Shown here: one piece after another, positions 6,845-6,883 of the stretch | How the letters are laid out: the number at the start of each line of letters is the position of its first letter | How positions within the stretch are numbered: the first letter of the stretch is position 1 | Source: HyVt-560 sp964577195 | GTDB taxonomy: Bacteria > Pseudomonadota > Gammaproteobacteria > UWMA-0217 | Length of the DNA: 6,883 nucleotides | Direction of reading: 5' to 3' | NCBI GenBank assembly: GCA_964577195.1 | Contig: CAZNYF010000151.1 | Coordinates: 1-6,883, forward strand | Translations under genes and position numbers: made by a program | The notes under the pieces: generated by a model | What the model was told of the DNA's origin: nothing | Database searches by the model: none | The model's input: the letters and a program-made list of their open reading frames with translations, nothing else

Positions 6845-6883
6845 TGCATCCCTGCACTTCTAATATGTGAATACTTTCGCGAC

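Noticed and set aside
6594..6857. Minus-strand frame with a repeated Ala-Ala-Ile tract
   Set aside because: It is created by the 9-bp tandem array and then crosses the fold-back repeat; no domain, signal or ribosome binding site supports it.
1..6883. A novel defence or mobile gene system
   Set aside because: All four genes belong to well-known families and nothing resembles a nuclease, toxin, integrase or transposase; novelty is limited to repeats and protein variants.

Overview
The window looks like chromosomal DNA from a gammaproteobacterium with type IV pili. It carries a PilR-type sigma-54 activator and a FimV-type polar hub protein, both typical of pilus-bearing gammaproteobacteria, together with a WecB-type UDP-GlcNAc 2-epimerase and a DksA-family transcription factor. 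I cannot name the genus. All four genes are recognisable housekeeping or cell-envelope genes. I found no defence system, phage, plasmid or secretion cluster.

Layout: pilR (1-1338, +) runs head-on into wecB (1352-2379, -), with only 13 bases between the stop codons. wecB is interrupted by a 100-N assembly gap whose length cannot be correct. Bases 2380-2787 hold no convincing gene but several inverted repeats. Next come a terminator and a dksA-like gene (2788-3225, -) whose product has lost three of the four zinc-finger cysteines. An intergenic region of about 660 bases, poor in G and C to the eye, separates dksA from the divergent fimV (3889-6576, +). The end of the window (6577-6883) is non-coding and holds a fold-back repeat built from two hairpin units plus a 9-bp tandem repeat of nearly eight copies.

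Functional links: PilR would activate pilin transcription with sigma-54, and FimV organises pilus assembly and polar proteins through peptidoglycan binding outside the inner membrane and TPR contacts in the cytoplasm. WecB supplies UDP-ManNAc for surface polysaccharide. DksA modulates RNA polymerase with ppGpp. The genes share a surface and regulatory theme, but their orientations show at least three separate transcription units rather than one operon. The most unusual points are the cysteine-poor DksA, the FimV without its usual C-terminal motif and gene neighbours, and the repeats after wecB, dksA and fimV.
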